Assembly (NCBI RefSeq): GCF_003112775.1
Contig: NZ_BFCH01000018.1
Span: 186,001-250,000, forward strand
DNA from: Mycobacterium montefiorense
GTDB lineage: Bacteria; Actinomycetota; Actinomycetes; Mycobacteriales; Mycobacteriaceae
Direction: 5' to 3'
Length of the DNA: 64,000 nt
How positions within the stretch are numbered: position 1 is the first letter of the stretch; every line of letters starts with the position of its first letter. Of the stretch, positions 1 to 12,394 are shown piece by piece. The position numbers and the translations under genes were made by a program. The notes below the pieces were generated by a model. It was not told the origin of the DNA. It worked only from the letters and a program-made list of their open reading frames with translations, and made no database searches.

Positions 1-605
1 GCCGGAGCCAGCACCCGCTCATCGAGCACCTGGTGGAACGGTTTGCCGTCGACACGAGAAGCGATGACGCCCAACAGATCTATGGAATGGCTGTAGGTAA
101 CTCGCTCACCGGGCTGGTGCACCAGCGGTAGCTTGGCAAGCTCGGTCAGCCAGACATCCGGGCCCTGGTTGAACGGCAGCCGCATATAAGCCCGAGAGAT
201 CGGCCCGGACACCGAAAACCCGTAGGCCAGGCCGCTGGTATGGGTCAGTAGATCCTCGATCAGGATCGCCCTGTTCACCGGGTGGGTGCGGTCCAGCGGG
301 CCCCGCGGGTCGTCGAGCACCCGCAGGCCGGCCAACTCCGGGACCCAGCGCGTGATCGGGTCTTTCAGCGTCAGCTTGCCCTCGTCGACCATGCTCATGA
401 TCGCCGCCACGGTGACCGGCTTGGTCATCGACGCGATGCGAAATAGCGTGTCTCGTTGCATCGGCAGGCCCGCGTCGACATCGCGGTGCCCGATCTCGTT
501 CACCTGCAGGACTTCTCCGTGTTGCCATACCAGCGTCACTGCACCCGCGAGCAGGCCGGCGTCGCAGACCTCGCGGATGGAGGCTTGGTTGCCATCGAGA
601 TTCAC
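1..605 (-). CDS. Beta-lactamase-fold serine hydrolase/esterase (3' end beyond window)
   Basis: The N-terminal 201 codons of a class C beta-lactamase/EstB-type serine hydrolase are visible; the C-terminus lies outside the window. The nucleophile motif Ser-x-x-Lys appears as SMTK at residues 59-62, in the usual context of a conserved hydrophobic stretch followed by KPVT. The second motif is a YSHS block near residue 171, in the place of the family's Tyr-x-Asn. Proteins of this family in mycobacteria are usually esterases or cell-wall-active hydrolases; the substrate cannot be read from the sequence. I chose the GTG at 605 because a TAACCT -10 element ends six bases before it, which fits a leaderless transcript. 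The fold assignment is firm; the activity is inferred. Confidence 0.85.
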   Translation of the reverse strand, partial: MNLDGNQASIREVCDAGLLAGAVTLVWQHGEVLQVNEIGHRDVDAGLPMQRDTLFRIASMTKPVTVAAIMSMVDEGKLTLKDPITRWVPELAGLRVLDDPRGPLDRTHPVNRAILIEDLLTHTSGLAYGFSVSGPISRAYMRLPFNQGPDVWLTELAKLPLVHQPGERVTYSHSIDLLGVIASRVDGKPFHQVLDERVLAP

Positions 606-611
606 CAGGTC

Positions 612-617
612 AGGTTA
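612..617 (-). promoter_or_regulatory. -10 element, leaderless promoter of serine hydrolase
   Basis: Reads TAACCT on the minus strand and ends six bases before the GTG at 605. No ribosome binding site is visible, which fits leaderless transcription. Confidence 0.55.
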
Positions 618-673
618 GCCCGAAGCCAGCCAGCGCCGTTGCGCGCGTAGGTACAACAGCGTCTATTGCCGCT

Positions 674-1456
674 TCACATCTTGTGGCTGACAAAGGAACG
701 GAGGTGACGGCGAGTCTGGTGATTGGATGTCCCGGCGTTGCCGTCGGTGTGTTTGCCCCGCAGGTAGTCGCCCTGCCACTGCACTTGTTCTCCCGCGGCC
801 ATCCTGGTTGTCTGCTCGGCTTGCTTTGCCGCGCTGCGGGAGCCAAGAAAGAATTCATACTGGCGCCGTAGCTCTTCGTCAGACTCGATAGGCCTGAGTT
901 CTGGGGCGAACTGTTCGAGCTCGGCTCGGCGCTGCGGGACAATCACGCAGATCGGTTCGCCGACCTCGAATCGCACCGGCATCATTTTGCGGGTGAATTT
1001 CCAGTTCATGCTGAAACTTGCGCTGGTCCAGTCGGTTTCAACTATCCCTTCTAACGCGCATACGGCGTCCTTCGGATAGTTTGCCGGCCCGCGGACCAAC
1101 AGGTTATAGCCCGGCGGTGTGCGGAACAGAATCGGCAGATGCCAGGTCAAGATGCCGTTTCCGAAATGGCTGGCGGGCAGTAGCTGGCCGGTGTCGCGCT
1201 GATGGGGTGCGATCACCACGTCCGCGCCGTTCTCCTGACCCATCCAGGTGGCGGTGAACGCGCACGGATTGCGCAGCTCCCAGCCGCTCTGGTTGGCGAT
1301 GAGCATCGGCAGACATCGATTGGGCCAGCCCGTCTGCCGCTGCGCCATCTCCCGCATCCAAGCCCGGCCGGTCGATGCCGGCGCAATCTGCGGCGCGTTA
1401 TCGCGCGTGATGAACTCGATTAGCGGGTAGGCCGGCTGGCGGGGCGTATCGCTCAC
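674..1456 (-). CDS. DUF6065-like protein, tandem copy 1
   Basis: A 260-residue protein of unknown function. The conserved core (IANQSGWELRNP, the SHFGNGILTWHLPILFRTP block, LEGIVETDW, VRFEVGEPICVIVPQRR) matches what I recall of the DUF6065 family; I could not search to confirm this. No signal peptide or membrane segment is visible, so it is probably cytoplasmic. A second copy lies immediately upstream (1633-2421) with roughly 70-75% identity by eye. The main differences are in the N-terminal 50 residues and the charged C-terminal tail after the PQRR block. The GTG at 1456 is preferred over an ATG 48 bases upstream because a TAACCT -10 ends seven bases before it, and the paralogue has the same arrangement. 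Confidence 0.8.
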   Translation of the reverse strand: MSDTPRQPAYPLIEFITRDNAPQIAPASTGRAWMREMAQRQTGWPNRCLPMLIANQSGWELRNPCAFTATWMGQENGADVVIAPHQRDTGQLLPASHFGNGILTWHLPILFRTPPGYNLLVRGPANYPKDAVCALEGIVETDWTSASFSMNWKFTRKMMPVRFEVGEPICVIVPQRRAELEQFAPELRPIESDEELRRQYEFFLGSRSAAKQAEQTTRMAAGEQVQWQGDYLRGKHTDGNAGTSNHQTRRHLRSFVSHKM

Positions 1457-1463
1457 ACCGGCC

Positions 1464-1469
1464 AGGTTA
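1464..1469 (-). promoter_or_regulatory. -10 element, leaderless promoter of DUF6065 copy 1
   Basis: TAACCT on the minus strand, seven bases before the GTG at 1456. The equivalent position upstream of the second copy has TAATCT, so the promoter was duplicated with the gene and kept. Confidence 0.55.
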
Positions 1470-1632
1470 GTTGTGGAAACTAAGAACCCGCCAGTGCGGG
1501 ACATTAGACCTGCTCACGGTGTGACAACGACCGGCGTCAGCTGTTGTTGAGGCGTCGGCGTTGCGTCGGTCCGGCCAAACGTCCTCTGTGCCATGGCCAT
1601 CAGGGGACGTCGGGTCGCCCGCACGTAAGCGC

Positions 1633-2421
1633 TTATCGCGACTTGTCGTGTTCTGACTGAGCAAAGGGGCGGAGCTTACGGCGAGTCTGGTGATCCGGTG
1701 CCCCGGCCTCGCCGTCCCGGTGTTTGCCGCGGGTGTAGTCGCCTTGCCACTGGACTCGGTCTCCCGCGGCGACCCTGGCCAGCTGCTCGGCGTGCTGTGC
1801 CGTGTCACGTTCGGTGAGAAACAACCGATGCTTGCGCTGCAGGTCTTCGTCGGACTCGATGCGCCTGAGTTCCGGGGCGAACTCTTCCAGCTCGGCTCGG
1901 CGCTGCGGGACGATCATGCAGATCGGCTCGCCGACCTCGAATCGCACCGGCAGCATTTTGCGGGTGAGTTTCCAGCTCATGCTGAAACTCGCACTTGCCC
2001 AGTCGGTTTCGACTATGCCCTCTAACGGGCACACGCCGTCCTTTGGATAGTTCGCCGGTCCGCGGGCCAACAGGTTGTACCCCGCCGGAGTGCGGAACAA
2101 GATCGGCAGACGCCAGGTCAGGATGCCGTTGCCGAAATGGCTAAGGGGCAGTAATTGATTAGCTCCGTACTCGTCGGGTTCGATCAGCACATCCATGCCG
2201 TCGTTTTGAGCAATCCAGGTGGCGGTGAACGCGTACGGATTACGCAGCTCCCAGCCGCTCTGATTGGCGATGAGCATCGGTAAACACCGACTGGGCCAAC
2301 CTTTGTCCGCTTCCGACTGTTTTGACATCCACTCCCGGCTAACCGGTGCCGGGGTGATCCGCGGCGCGTTATCGCCGGTAATGAACCCGATCAGTGGACG
2401 GGACGGGTGAGCGTCAGTCAC
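1633..2421 (-). CDS. DUF6065-like protein, tandem copy 2
   Basis: A 262-residue paralogue of the gene just downstream, sharing the IANQSGWELRNP, SHFGNGILTW, FRTPAGYNLL, RGPANYPKDG and VGEPICMIVPQRR blocks in the same order. Both copies look intact, with no internal stops or frameshifts. The function is unknown. The 176-base gap to copy 1 contains only copy 1's own promoter and no gene. The start at GTG 2421 rests on a good TAATCT -10 seven bases upstream; the frame stays open well upstream, but that part reads as low-complexity arginine-rich sequence typical of a non-coding frame. Confidence 0.8.
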   Translation of the reverse strand: MTDAHPSRPLIGFITGDNAPRITPAPVSREWMSKQSEADKGWPSRCLPMLIANQSGWELRNPYAFTATWIAQNDGMDVLIEPDEYGANQLLPLSHFGNGILTWRLPILFRTPAGYNLLARGPANYPKDGVCPLEGIVETDWASASFSMSWKLTRKMLPVRFEVGEPICMIVPQRRAELEEFAPELRRIESDEDLQRKHRLFLTERDTAQHAEQLARVAAGDRVQWQGDYTRGKHRDGEAGAPDHQTRRKLRPFAQSEHDKSR

Positions 2422-2428
2422 GCGAGTC

Positions 2429-2434
2429 AGATTA
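2429..2434 (-). promoter_or_regulatory. -10 element, leaderless promoter of DUF6065 copy 2
   Basis: TAATCT on the minus strand, seven bases before the GTG at 2421. Confidence 0.6.
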
Positions 2435-2465
2435 GCCGGGAACTCGTGGCCATGCCCGCGGTGAG

Positions 2466-3134
2466 TTAGCGCCGCCCGGCGCGCACGTACCAGAAGGCCA
2501 TTTCGATTTCGCTGCCGTCGACCTCGCGTCGGACCGTGACGGGTTCCAGCGCGTCGATATCCCACCCGGCGCCGCCGAGGACGTCGCTCAGTGTCTGCTC
2601 CGACACCGCGGGCCGTGGCCGCTGTGGATCGGGTGGGTTGGCGTCGGAGAAGCAACTGATCAACAGCGTGGCGCCGGGCTTGGTAGCGCGATGCGCGGCG
2701 GCCGCGTAGCTGCGCTTGCCGTCGTCGTCGAGGCAGTGGAACATCCCGCTGTCCACGATGGTGTCGAACACGTCGGTGTAGCCCTCGAGCGTGGTGGAGT
2801 CGGTTACCGCGAACGTGATGTCGACTCCGGCGTCCTCGGCCCGCCGCTTGGCGGTGATCAGCGCGGTCGGGGAGATGTCCAACCCGGTCACGGTGTAGCC
2901 GTTCTTGGCCAAATACACCGCGTTGTCGCCGAGGCCGCAGCCGATGTCCAGGACATTGCCGTGCACCCGGCCGCCTGTGTGCCAGCTGATGACGTTCTCC
3001 TTGGGCGCCTTGGTATCCCATGGCGGTGTGGTCATCGGCGGGATGCCCTGGCCGGGGCTCTCGCCGCGGTACAAAGCGTCGAAGTCCATGCGCTGCAATC
3101 CGGACGGAAAGCCGGAGGGGTTGGTGTCCGTCAT
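2466..3134 (-). CDS. Class I SAM-dependent methyltransferase (Rv1377c-like)
   Basis: A 222-residue Rossmann-fold methyltransferase. Motif I is VLDIGCGLGDNAVYLA near residues 61-76, and the acidic residue binding the SAM ribose lies in VTGLDISPTAL near residue 88. Motif IV is represented by DTIVDSGMFHCLDD. The sequence resembles thiopurine/tellurite-type small-molecule methyltransferases; the substrate is not deducible. It is divergent from pyrR, with 184 bases between the two starts. The ATG at 3134 is chosen because TACGCT ends seven bases before it, whereas longer versions add low-complexity sequence. Confidence 0.85.
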   Translation of the reverse strand: MTDTNPSGFPSGLQRMDFDALYRGESPGQGIPPMTTPPWDTKAPKENVISWHTGGRVHGNVLDIGCGLGDNAVYLAKNGYTVTGLDISPTALITAKRRAEDAGVDITFAVTDSTTLEGYTDVFDTIVDSGMFHCLDDDGKRSYAAAAHRATKPGATLLISCFSDANPPDPQRPRPAVSEQTLSDVLGGAGWDIDALEPVTVRREVDGSEIEMAFWYVRAGRR

Positions 3135-3141
3135 TTCCGCC

Positions 3142-3147
3142 AGCGTA
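3142..3147 (-). promoter_or_regulatory. -10 element, leaderless promoter of methyltransferase
   Basis: TACGCT on the minus strand, seven bases before the ATG at 3134. Confidence 0.5.
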
Positions 3148-3248
3148 GACGCCGAAGCGGCATTCGTGGCGGGTGTGGTGCCGGCGTCCGCGGCGGCCGC
3201 GGAATAGGCCCAGGCGCGTCCGCCATCGTCGTACGAGCCGCGGAATGC

Positions 3249-3254
3249 TACGCT
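3249..3254 (+). promoter_or_regulatory. Candidate -10 of the pyr operon
   Basis: TACGCT preceded by TGC. Transcription from here would start near 3261 and give a leader of about 58 bases that contains the whole PyrR-type hairpin. No convincing -35 is visible. Confidence 0.35.
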
Positions 3255-3270
3255 GCCCGACAGTCGACAT

Positions 3271-3306
3271 CCTTTAACGATCCGTCCCGAGAGGCGGAGA
3301 AGGAGG
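3271..3306 (+). promoter_or_regulatory. PyrR-binding RNA hairpin overlapping the pyrR ribosome binding site
   Basis: An outer stem CCTT (3271-3274) pairs with AAGG (3300-3303). An inner stem TCCG (3281-3284) pairs with CGGA (3295-3298). The inner loop is TCCCGAGAGG, close to the conserved purine-rich loop of PyrR-binding hairpins in Bacillus pyr leaders. The 3' side of the outer stem runs into the AGGAGG ribosome binding site (3301-3306), 12 bases before the pyrR ATG. There is no attenuator terminator with a T-run. The layout fits translational repression by PyrR with UMP, as established for mycobacteria, rather than Bacillus-style transcription attenuation. Confidence 0.75.
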
Positions 3307-3318
3307 TCAAGGTTTCGC

Positions 3319-3891
3319 ATGAGTGCCGCGGGTGATTCCGCAACCGGCCGCGAATTGATGTCGGCGGCCGACGTCGGCCGAACGATTTCGCGTATCGCGC
3401 ACCAGATCATCGAAAAGACCGCGCTCGATAGTCCTGACGCGCCACGCGTAGTGCTGTTGGGAATCCCGACCCGCGGGGTGATTCTGGCCGCACGCCTGGC
3501 TGCCAATATCGGTGAATTCTGCGGTGTCGATGTCGGCCATGGTGCCCTCGACATCACTTTGTACCGTGACGATTTGATGACCAAGCCGCCCCGGCCGCTG
3601 GAGGTCACTTCGATTCCGGCCGGTGGCATCGACGACGCACTGGTGATTCTCGTCGACGACGTGCTGTATTCCGGTCGCTCGGTGCGCTCCGCCCTGGACG
3701 CGCTGCGCGACGTGGGCAGGCCGCGAGCCGTGCAGCTGGCGGTGCTGGTCGACCGCGGCCACCGCGAGCTGCCGGTGCGCGCCGACTACGTGGGTAAGAA
3801 TGTGCCCACCTCGCGCACCGAGAGCGTGCATGTGCAGCTGCACGAGCACGACGATCACGACGGCGTCGTCATCGGGAGGGACTCCGAATGA
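3319..3891 (+). CDS. pyrR: Bifunctional pyr operon regulator / uracil phosphoribosyltransferase PyrR
   Basis: A 190-residue PyrR. The PRPP-binding loop [14 protein letters not shown] lies at residues 109-122, and the typical IPTRG block near residue 49 precedes it. The protein binds UMP/UTP and the pyr leader RNA, and has a secondary uracil phosphoribosyltransferase activity. It is the first gene of the pyrimidine operon and is expected to control its own leader through the hairpin at 3271-3306. The ATG at 3319 has an AGGAGG site 12 bases upstream. pyrB follows after 10 bases. Length and motifs are normal for the family. Confidence 0.97.
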   Translation: MSAAGDSATGRELMSAADVGRTISRIAHQIIEKTALDSPDAPRVVLLGIPTRGVILAARLAANIGEFCGVDVGHGALDITLYRDDLMTKPPRPLEVTSIPAGGIDDALVILVDDVLYSGRSVRSALDALRDVGRPRAVQLAVLVDRGHRELPVRADYVGKNVPTSRTESVHVQLHEHDDHDGVVIGRDSE

Positions 3892-3901
3892 AGAGAGCCT
3901 C

Positions 3902-4867
3902 ATGACCAGACACCTGCTGACCGCCGGGGACCTGACTCGTGACGACGCCACCGCCATCCTCGACGACGCCGACCGTTTCGCGCAGGCTCTGGTCGGGCGC
4001 GAGGTCAAGAAACTCCCCACCCTGCGCGGGCGCACCGTGGTCACGATGTTCTACGAGAACTCGACGCGCACCCGGGTGTCGTTCGAAGTGGCCGGGAAGT
4101 GGATGAGCGCCGACGTGATCAACGTCAGCTCGTCCGGATCATCGGTGAGCAAGGGGGAGTCGTTGCGCGACACCGCGCTGACGCTGCACGCGGCCGGCGC
4201 TGACGCGCTGATCATCCGGCACCCGGCTTCCGGTGCCGCACATCTGCTGGCCGACTGGACCGCTCCGGCCGACGGTTCAGAAGGCGGCCCCTCGGTAATC
4301 AATGCCGGCGACGGCACCCATGAACACCCGACGCAGGCGTTGCTGGATGCGCTGACCATCCGCCAGCGCCTCGGCGGCATCGAGGGCCGGCGCATCGTGA
4401 TCGTCGGAGACATCCTGCACAGCCGGGTCGCGCGCTCCAACGTGATGCTGCTGGCAACGTTGGGTGCCGAGGTGGTGCTGGTGGCGCCGCCCACGCTGTT
4501 GCCGGTCGGGGTCGACGGCTGGCCGGCCACCGTCTCCTATGACTTCGATGCCGAATTGCCGGCCGCCGACGCCGTGCTGATGCTGCGGGTGCAGGCCGAA
4601 CGGATGAACGGCGGGTTCTTCCCGTCGGTGCGCGAATACTCGGTGCGCTACGGACTTTCCGACCGGCGCCAGGCGCTGTTGCCGGGTCATGCCGTGGTGC
4701 TGCACCCCGGGCCGATGGTGCGCGGCATGGAGATCGCGTCTTCAGTGGCCGATTCATCGCAATCCGCGGTGCTGCAACAGGTTTCTAACGGTGTGCACGT
4801 GCGGATGGCCGTGCTGTTCCATGTACTGGTCGGAACCGAATCGGCCGGAAGTGAGGGGGCCGCGTGA
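3902..4867 (+). CDS. pyrB: Aspartate carbamoyltransferase catalytic subunit
   Basis: A 321-residue ATCase that joins carbamoyl phosphate and L-aspartate, the committed step of UMP synthesis. The carbamoyl-phosphate loop [13 protein letters not shown] is near residue 53, the mobile loop Ser-Lys appears as SVSKGES near residue 80, [10 protein letters not shown] is near residue 141 and the C-terminal HPGPMVRG is complete. No pyrI regulatory subunit is present, as is usual in actinobacteria. The ATG at 3902 gives the family's normal N-terminus; upstream in-frame codons overlap pyrR. The stop overlaps the pyrC start by four bases. Confidence 0.97.
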   Translation: MTRHLLTAGDLTRDDATAILDDADRFAQALVGREVKKLPTLRGRTVVTMFYENSTRTRVSFEVAGKWMSADVINVSSSGSSVSKGESLRDTALTLHAAGADALIIRHPASGAAHLLADWTAPADGSEGGPSVINAGDGTHEHPTQALLDALTIRQRLGGIEGRRIVIVGDILHSRVARSNVMLLATLGAEVVLVAPPTLLPVGVDGWPATVSYDFDAELPAADAVLMLRVQAERMNGGFFPSVREYSVRYGLSDRRQALLPGHAVVLHPGPMVRGMEIASSVADSSQSAVLQQVSNGVHVRMAVLFHVLVGTESAGSEGAA

Positions 4868-6156
4868 CTGTGTTGCTTCGCGGAGTCCGGTTGTACGGCG
4901 AAGGTGACCGGGTCGACGTTCGGGTCGATGACGGCCAGATCGCCGAAATCGGTGCGGGGTTGGGCATCCCGGAATTCGCAGACGTCATCGACGCCACGGA
5001 CCATGTGCTGCTGCCCGGGTTCGTCGACCTGCACACCCATCTGCGTGAGCCCGGCCGCGAATACGCCGAGGACATCGAGACCGGTTCGGCCGCTGCCGCT
5101 TTGGGTGGATTCACGGCGGTGTTCGCGATGGCGAACACCAAACCGGTGGCGGACAGCCCGGTGGTCACCGATCACGTCTGGCACCGCGGCCAGCAGGTCG
5201 GCCTGGTGGACGTACACCCCGTCGGCGCGGTCACCGTCGGCCTGGCCGGAACCGAGCTCACCGAGATGGGCATGATGGCCGCCGGCGCCGCGCAGGTACG
5301 GATGTTCTCCGACGACGGCGTCTGCGTGCACGACCCCCTGATCATGCGCCGCGCCCTGGAATACGCCACCGGGTTGGGCGTGCTGATCGCTCAGCACGCC
5401 GAGGAGCCGAGGCTGACCGTCGGTGCGGTGGCGCACGAGGGGCCCACGGCGGCCCGGCTCGGCCTCGCCGGATGGCCCCGAGCCGCCGAGGAGTCGATCG
5501 TCGCGCGGGATGCGCTGCTGGCCCGCGACGCCGGCGCCCGCGTCCACGTTTGCCACGCCTCCACTGCGGGAACCGTCGAGCTTCTGAAATGGGCTAAGGG
5601 TCAAGGTATTTCAATAACCGCCGAGGTGACGCCGCATCACCTTCTGCTCGACGACGCCAGGCTGGCCAGCTACGACGGGGTGAACAGGGTCAACCCGCCG
5701 CTGCGTGAAGCCACCGACGCGATCGCATTGCGCCAAGCATTGGCCGACGGGGTAATCGACTGCGTGGCCACCGACCACGCCCCGCACGCCGAGCATGAGA
5801 AATGCTGCGAGTTCTCAGCAGCCCGGCCCGGCATGCTGGGGCTGCAGACGGCGCTGTCGGTGGTGGTGGCCACGATGGTGGAACCCGGACTGTTGACCTG
5901 GCGCGATGTCGCCCGGGTGATGAGCGAAAACCCGGCGCGCATAGTCGGATTGCCCGATCACGGCCGGCCGCTGGAGGTGGGGGAGCCGGCCAACCTGACC
6001 GTGGTGGACCCGAATGCGACCTGGACGGTCACCGGTGGCGACCTGGCCAGCCGATCGGCCAATACTCCTTACGAGTCGATGACCTTGCCCGCCACCGTGA
6101 CGGCCACATTGCTGCGCGGAAAGATCACCGCTCGCGATGGGAAGAGCCCGGCATGA
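4864..6156 (+). CDS. pyrC: Dihydroorotase
   Basis: A 430-residue type I dihydroorotase of the amidohydrolase superfamily, which cyclises N-carbamoyl-L-aspartate to dihydroorotate. The metal-binding motif [10 protein letters not shown] begins near residue 56; further ligands lie in [26 protein letters not shown] and ATDHAPHA, all intact. GTG 4864 overlaps the pyrB stop (GTGA), and the stop overlaps the next ATG (ATGA), so the whole block is translationally coupled. Confidence 0.96.
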   Translation: MTVLLRGVRLYGEGDRVDVRVDDGQIAEIGAGLGIPEFADVIDATDHVLLPGFVDLHTHLREPGREYAEDIETGSAAAALGGFTAVFAMANTKPVADSPVVTDHVWHRGQQVGLVDVHPVGAVTVGLAGTELTEMGMMAAGAAQVRMFSDDGVCVHDPLIMRRALEYATGLGVLIAQHAEEPRLTVGAVAHEGPTAARLGLAGWPRAAEESIVARDALLARDAGARVHVCHASTAGTVELLKWAKGQGISITAEVTPHHLLLDDARLASYDGVNRVNPPLREATDAIALRQALADGVIDCVATDHAPHAEHEKCCEFSAARPGMLGLQTALSVVVATMVEPGLLTWRDVARVMSENPARIVGLPDHGRPLEVGEPANLTVVDPNATWTVTGGDLASRSANTPYESMTLPATVTATLLRGKITARDGKSPA

Positions 6157-6650
6157 ATTCCTCGACGCTGGTGGGGTCGCTGATCTTCGCGGCCGTGCTG
6201 GTGGTGGTGATCGCGGTAGTCATCCAGCTGATGATGCTGGGCTGGCGCCGGCGCGCGCTGCGCCAGGAGGAGCTGATCGGCAACCTGCCCGAGGTGCCCG
6301 ACGCGGTGGGAACGGCGACCACCACGCTGCGCGGCATCTATGTCGGGTCGACGCTGGCCCCGGAATCCAACGAACGGGTCACGGCCGGTGATCTCGGGTA
6401 TCGCAGCAAGGCTGTGCTGAGCCGCTATCCCGAGGGGATCCTGCTGGAACGCGTACGCGCCAAACCGATTTGGATTCCACAGAGTGCGATTTCCGATATA
6501 CGCACCGAACGCGTGATGGCCGGAAAGGTCGCGGCCCGCAATGGGGTGTTGGCCATTCGGTGGCGGCTGCCGTCGGGCATCGAAATTGACACTGGGTTCC
6601 GGGCGGGTAATCGCGATGAATACGACGGTTGGCTACAGGAGGCTGCGTGA
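6153..6650 (+). CDS. Membrane-anchored PH-like protein in the pyr operon (Rv1382-like)
   Basis: A 165-residue protein with one N-terminal membrane helix (about residues 6-30, very Val/Ile rich) followed by basic residues and a soluble domain of about 125 residues resembling a bacterial PH-like domain. Topology by the positive-inside rule puts the C-terminal domain in the cytoplasm. The same gene sits between pyrC and carA in other mycobacteria, but its role there is unknown. It overlaps pyrC by four bases and carA by four bases, so it is made together with the enzymes. I see no catalytic motif. Confidence 0.85.
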   Translation: MNSSTLVGSLIFAAVLVVVIAVVIQLMMLGWRRRALRQEELIGNLPEVPDAVGTATTTLRGIYVGSTLAPESNERVTAGDLGYRSKAVLSRYPEGILLERVRAKPIWIPQSAISDIRTERVMAGKVAARNGVLAIRWRLPSGIEIDTGFRAGNRDEYDGWLQEAA

Positions 6651-7782
6651 CGACCAAAGCCCAGCTGGTACTTGAAGATGGCCGCATCTTCACTGGGACG
6701 CCGTTCGGCAACATCGGTCAAACCCTTGGCGAGGCCGTCTTTTCCACGGGCATGTCCGGCTATCAGGAGACGCTGACCGACCCCAGCTATCACCGCCAGA
6801 TCGTGGTGGCCACCGCGCCGCAGATCGGCAACACCGGCTGGAACGGCGAGGACGCCGAAAGCCGGGGCGACAAGATCTGGGTCGCCGGCTACGCGATCCG
6901 CGACTCGTCGCCGCGCGCCTCGAACTGGCGTGCCACTTCGACCCTTCAGGACGAACTGATCCGCCAGCACATCGTCGGGATCGCCGGTATCGACACCCGC
7001 GCGGTGGTGCGCCATCTGCGCAGCCGTGGGTCGATGAAGGCGGGCGTGTTCTCCGGTGCTGCGCTGGCTGAACCGGACGAGTTGCTGGACCGGGTGCGTG
7101 ACCAGCAGTCGATGCTCGGTGCCGATCTCGCCGGCGAGGTTAGCACCCCGGACGGCTACGTTGTAGCAGCCGAAGGGCCACAGCGATTCACGGTCGCCGC
7201 CCTGGACCTGGGGATTAAGACCAACACGCCGCGCAACTTCGCCCGGCGGGGAATCCGCAGCCACGTGTTGCCCGCGTCGACCACCTTTGAGCAGATCGCC
7301 GACGTCAAGCCGGACGGGGTGTTCCTGTCCAATGGGCCCGGCGATCCCACCACCGCGGACCACATCGTCGCGCTCACCCGAGAGGTGCTGGGCGCCGGAA
7401 TCCCGTTGTTCGGCATTTGTTTCGGCAATCAGATCCTGGGCCGCGCGCTGGGCTTGTCCACCTACAAGATGGTCTTCGGCCATCGCGGAATCAACATCCC
7501 GGTCATCGACCACGCCACCGGACGGGTGGCGGTGACCGCGCAGAACCACGGGTTCGCGCTGGAAGGTGAGGCCGGCCAGCGGTTCGACACGCCGTTCGGC
7601 CAAGCGATCGTCAGCCACACCTGCGCCAACGACGGCGTCGTAGAAGGTGTCAAACTGCTTGATGGCCGGGCATTTTCGGTGCAATACCATCCAGAGGCCG
7701 CCGCCGGCCCGCACGATGCGGAGTACCTGTTCGACGAATTCGCCGATCTGATGGCCGCTCACAACAGGGAAGGGACACGCTA

Positions 7783-7783
<1 letters not shown>
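6647..7783 (+). CDS. carA: Carbamoyl-phosphate synthase small (glutaminase) subunit
   Basis: A 378-residue glutamine amidotransferase subunit. The N-terminal CPSase domain contains [16 protein letters not shown]. The class I amidotransferase domain has the nucleophile in [15 protein letters not shown] near residue 263 and the His/Glu pair in [12 protein letters not shown]. It supplies ammonia to CarB. The GTG at 6647 overlaps the upstream stop as GTGA; an ATG 18 bases earlier is possible but would deepen the overlap. Confidence 0.96.
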
Positions 7784-11144
<3,361 letters not shown>

Positions 11145-11148
<4 letters not shown>

Positions 11149-11972
11149 CCGGGTTCGGCGTCCGGCTGGCCGAGGCGAAGTCGAGTCGAGGGCCGCTGTG
11201 CCTGGGCATCGACCCCCACCCGGATCTGCTGGAGGCCTGGGATCTGCCGACCACCGTCGATGGCCTGGCCCAGTTCTGCGACATCTGTGTGGATGCGTTT
11301 TCCGGTTTCGCCGTCGTCAAGCCCCAGGTGGCGTTCTTCGAGTCCTACGGCTCGGCCGGCTTTGCGGTACTGGAACGCACGATCGTCGCGCTGCGCTCGG
11401 TCGGGGTGCTGGTGCTGGCCGACGCCAAGCGTGGGGACATCGGGTCGACGATGGCGGCGTACGCGGCGGCCTGGGCCGGCGATTCGCCGCTGGCTGCCGA
11501 CGCCGTGACCGCGTCGCCCTATCTGGGCTTCGGCTCCCTGCGACCGCTGCTGGAAACCGCCGCGGCGCACGACCGGGGAGTCTTCGTGCTGGCGGCAACC
11601 TCCAACCCGGAGGGTGACACCGTGCAGCGCGCCACCTTCGACAGCCGCACCGTGGCTCAGCTGGTCGTTGACCAGGCGGCGGTGGTCAACCGGTCCGCCA
11701 CCCCGTCCGGACCCGGCTACGTCGGTGTGGTGCTGGGTGCGACGGTCTTCGAGGCGCCCGATGTGAGCGCGCTGGGCGGACCGGTGCTGGTTCCCGGGGT
11801 CGGGGTCCAGGGCGGCCGCCCTGAGGCGCTCGGCGGCCTCGGGGGGGCCGTGCCGGGCCAGCTGCTGCCGGCGGTGGCGCGCGAGGTGCTGCGGGCCGGG
11901 CCGAACGTGCCGGATCTGCGGGCGGCGGGCGAACGAATGCTGGACGCCGTCGCCTATCTCGGTGTGCAATAG
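11145..11972 (+). CDS. pyrF: Orotidine 5'-phosphate decarboxylase, type 2
   Basis: A 275-residue OMP decarboxylase of the long bacterial type. The catalytic loop [15 protein letters not shown] (near residue 95) holds the Asp-Lys-Asp set, and the phosphate-binding end is VPGVGVQGG near residue 217. It makes UMP, the last step of the pathway, and is the last gene of the operon. pyrD and pyrE are not in the window. The ATG overlaps the carB stop as ATGA. Confidence 0.96.
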
Positions 11973-11976
11973 CAGG

Positions 11977-12021
11977 CCGATCGGGAGCCCGGTTAACACC
12001 GCCGGAATCTTTTCCGATCGG
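11977..12021. repeat. Paired CCGATCGG palindromes after pyrF
   Basis: Two identical self-complementary 8-mers at 11977-11984 and 12014-12021 can pair as a hairpin with a 29-base loop that ends in TTTT. They begin five bases after the pyrF stop. Either a weak operon terminator or a paired protein-binding site. Confidence 0.35.
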
Positions 12022-12308
12022 GTTCCACCCGACGACCTGCTGTTTGTCAGCGCCGCGACACGCGCGACACGCCATGGCAAATCGTGATACCCGGCACGGG
12101 CCCTGCGGCTATCAGTCAGCGCCCTCCGCAAGGGCCCCGTTGCCGTATCCGGCATCGCGCCGCCCAGTGCTAAAACCGCAGCTAGAAGGCCTGATCTGGC
12201 TCGGTCCTGCGGGAATGTGGCCAGCGCCCGGGCATCGGATCCGGTCGCTGCCAGCGATGCCCAGCAGGCCGCTGACAGCATCCGTAGCCGCCGTACAAGC
12301 AGCGGATT

Positions 12309-12335
12309 TAACCCGTTAACCAGGGGGTCGGGTTA
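12309..12335. repeat. Inverted repeat TAACCCG / CGGGTTA upstream of mihF
   Basis: Perfect 7-base arms (12309-12315 and 12329-12335) with a 13-base spacer. The right arm touches a possible -10 (TAGATT, 12334-12339), so an operator role is possible. Confidence 0.4.
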
Positions 12336-12339
12336 GATT
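12334..12339 (+). promoter_or_regulatory. Candidate -10 of mihF
   Basis: TAGATT would start transcription near 12346 and place the strong hairpin at 12364-12394 near the 5' end of the mRNA. TACGGT at 12357-12362 is an alternative that would cut into the hairpin. Confidence 0.35.
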
Positions 12340-12363
12340 TCGTCAGGAAGCGTGAGTACGGTC

Positions 12364-12394
12364 GTCTCCGCTGGGCCAAGCACCCAGCAGAGAC
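12364..12394 (+). promoter_or_regulatory. Strong hairpin in the mihF 5' leader
   Basis: GTCTC (12364-12368) pairs with GAGAC (12390-12394), then a single C/A mismatch, then GCTGGG (12370-12375) pairs with CCCAGC (12383-12388), closing on the loop CCAAGCA. It ends 28 bases before the mihF start and leaves the GGAGG site (12415-12419) free. It has no T-run, so it is not a typical terminator. Confidence 0.55.

Noticed and set aside
12044..12319. 91-codon plus-strand frame between pyrF and mihF
   Set aside because: Arg/Pro/Ala-rich, no ribosome binding site, no codon bias and no family features; it is within a region of promoter and inverted repeats.
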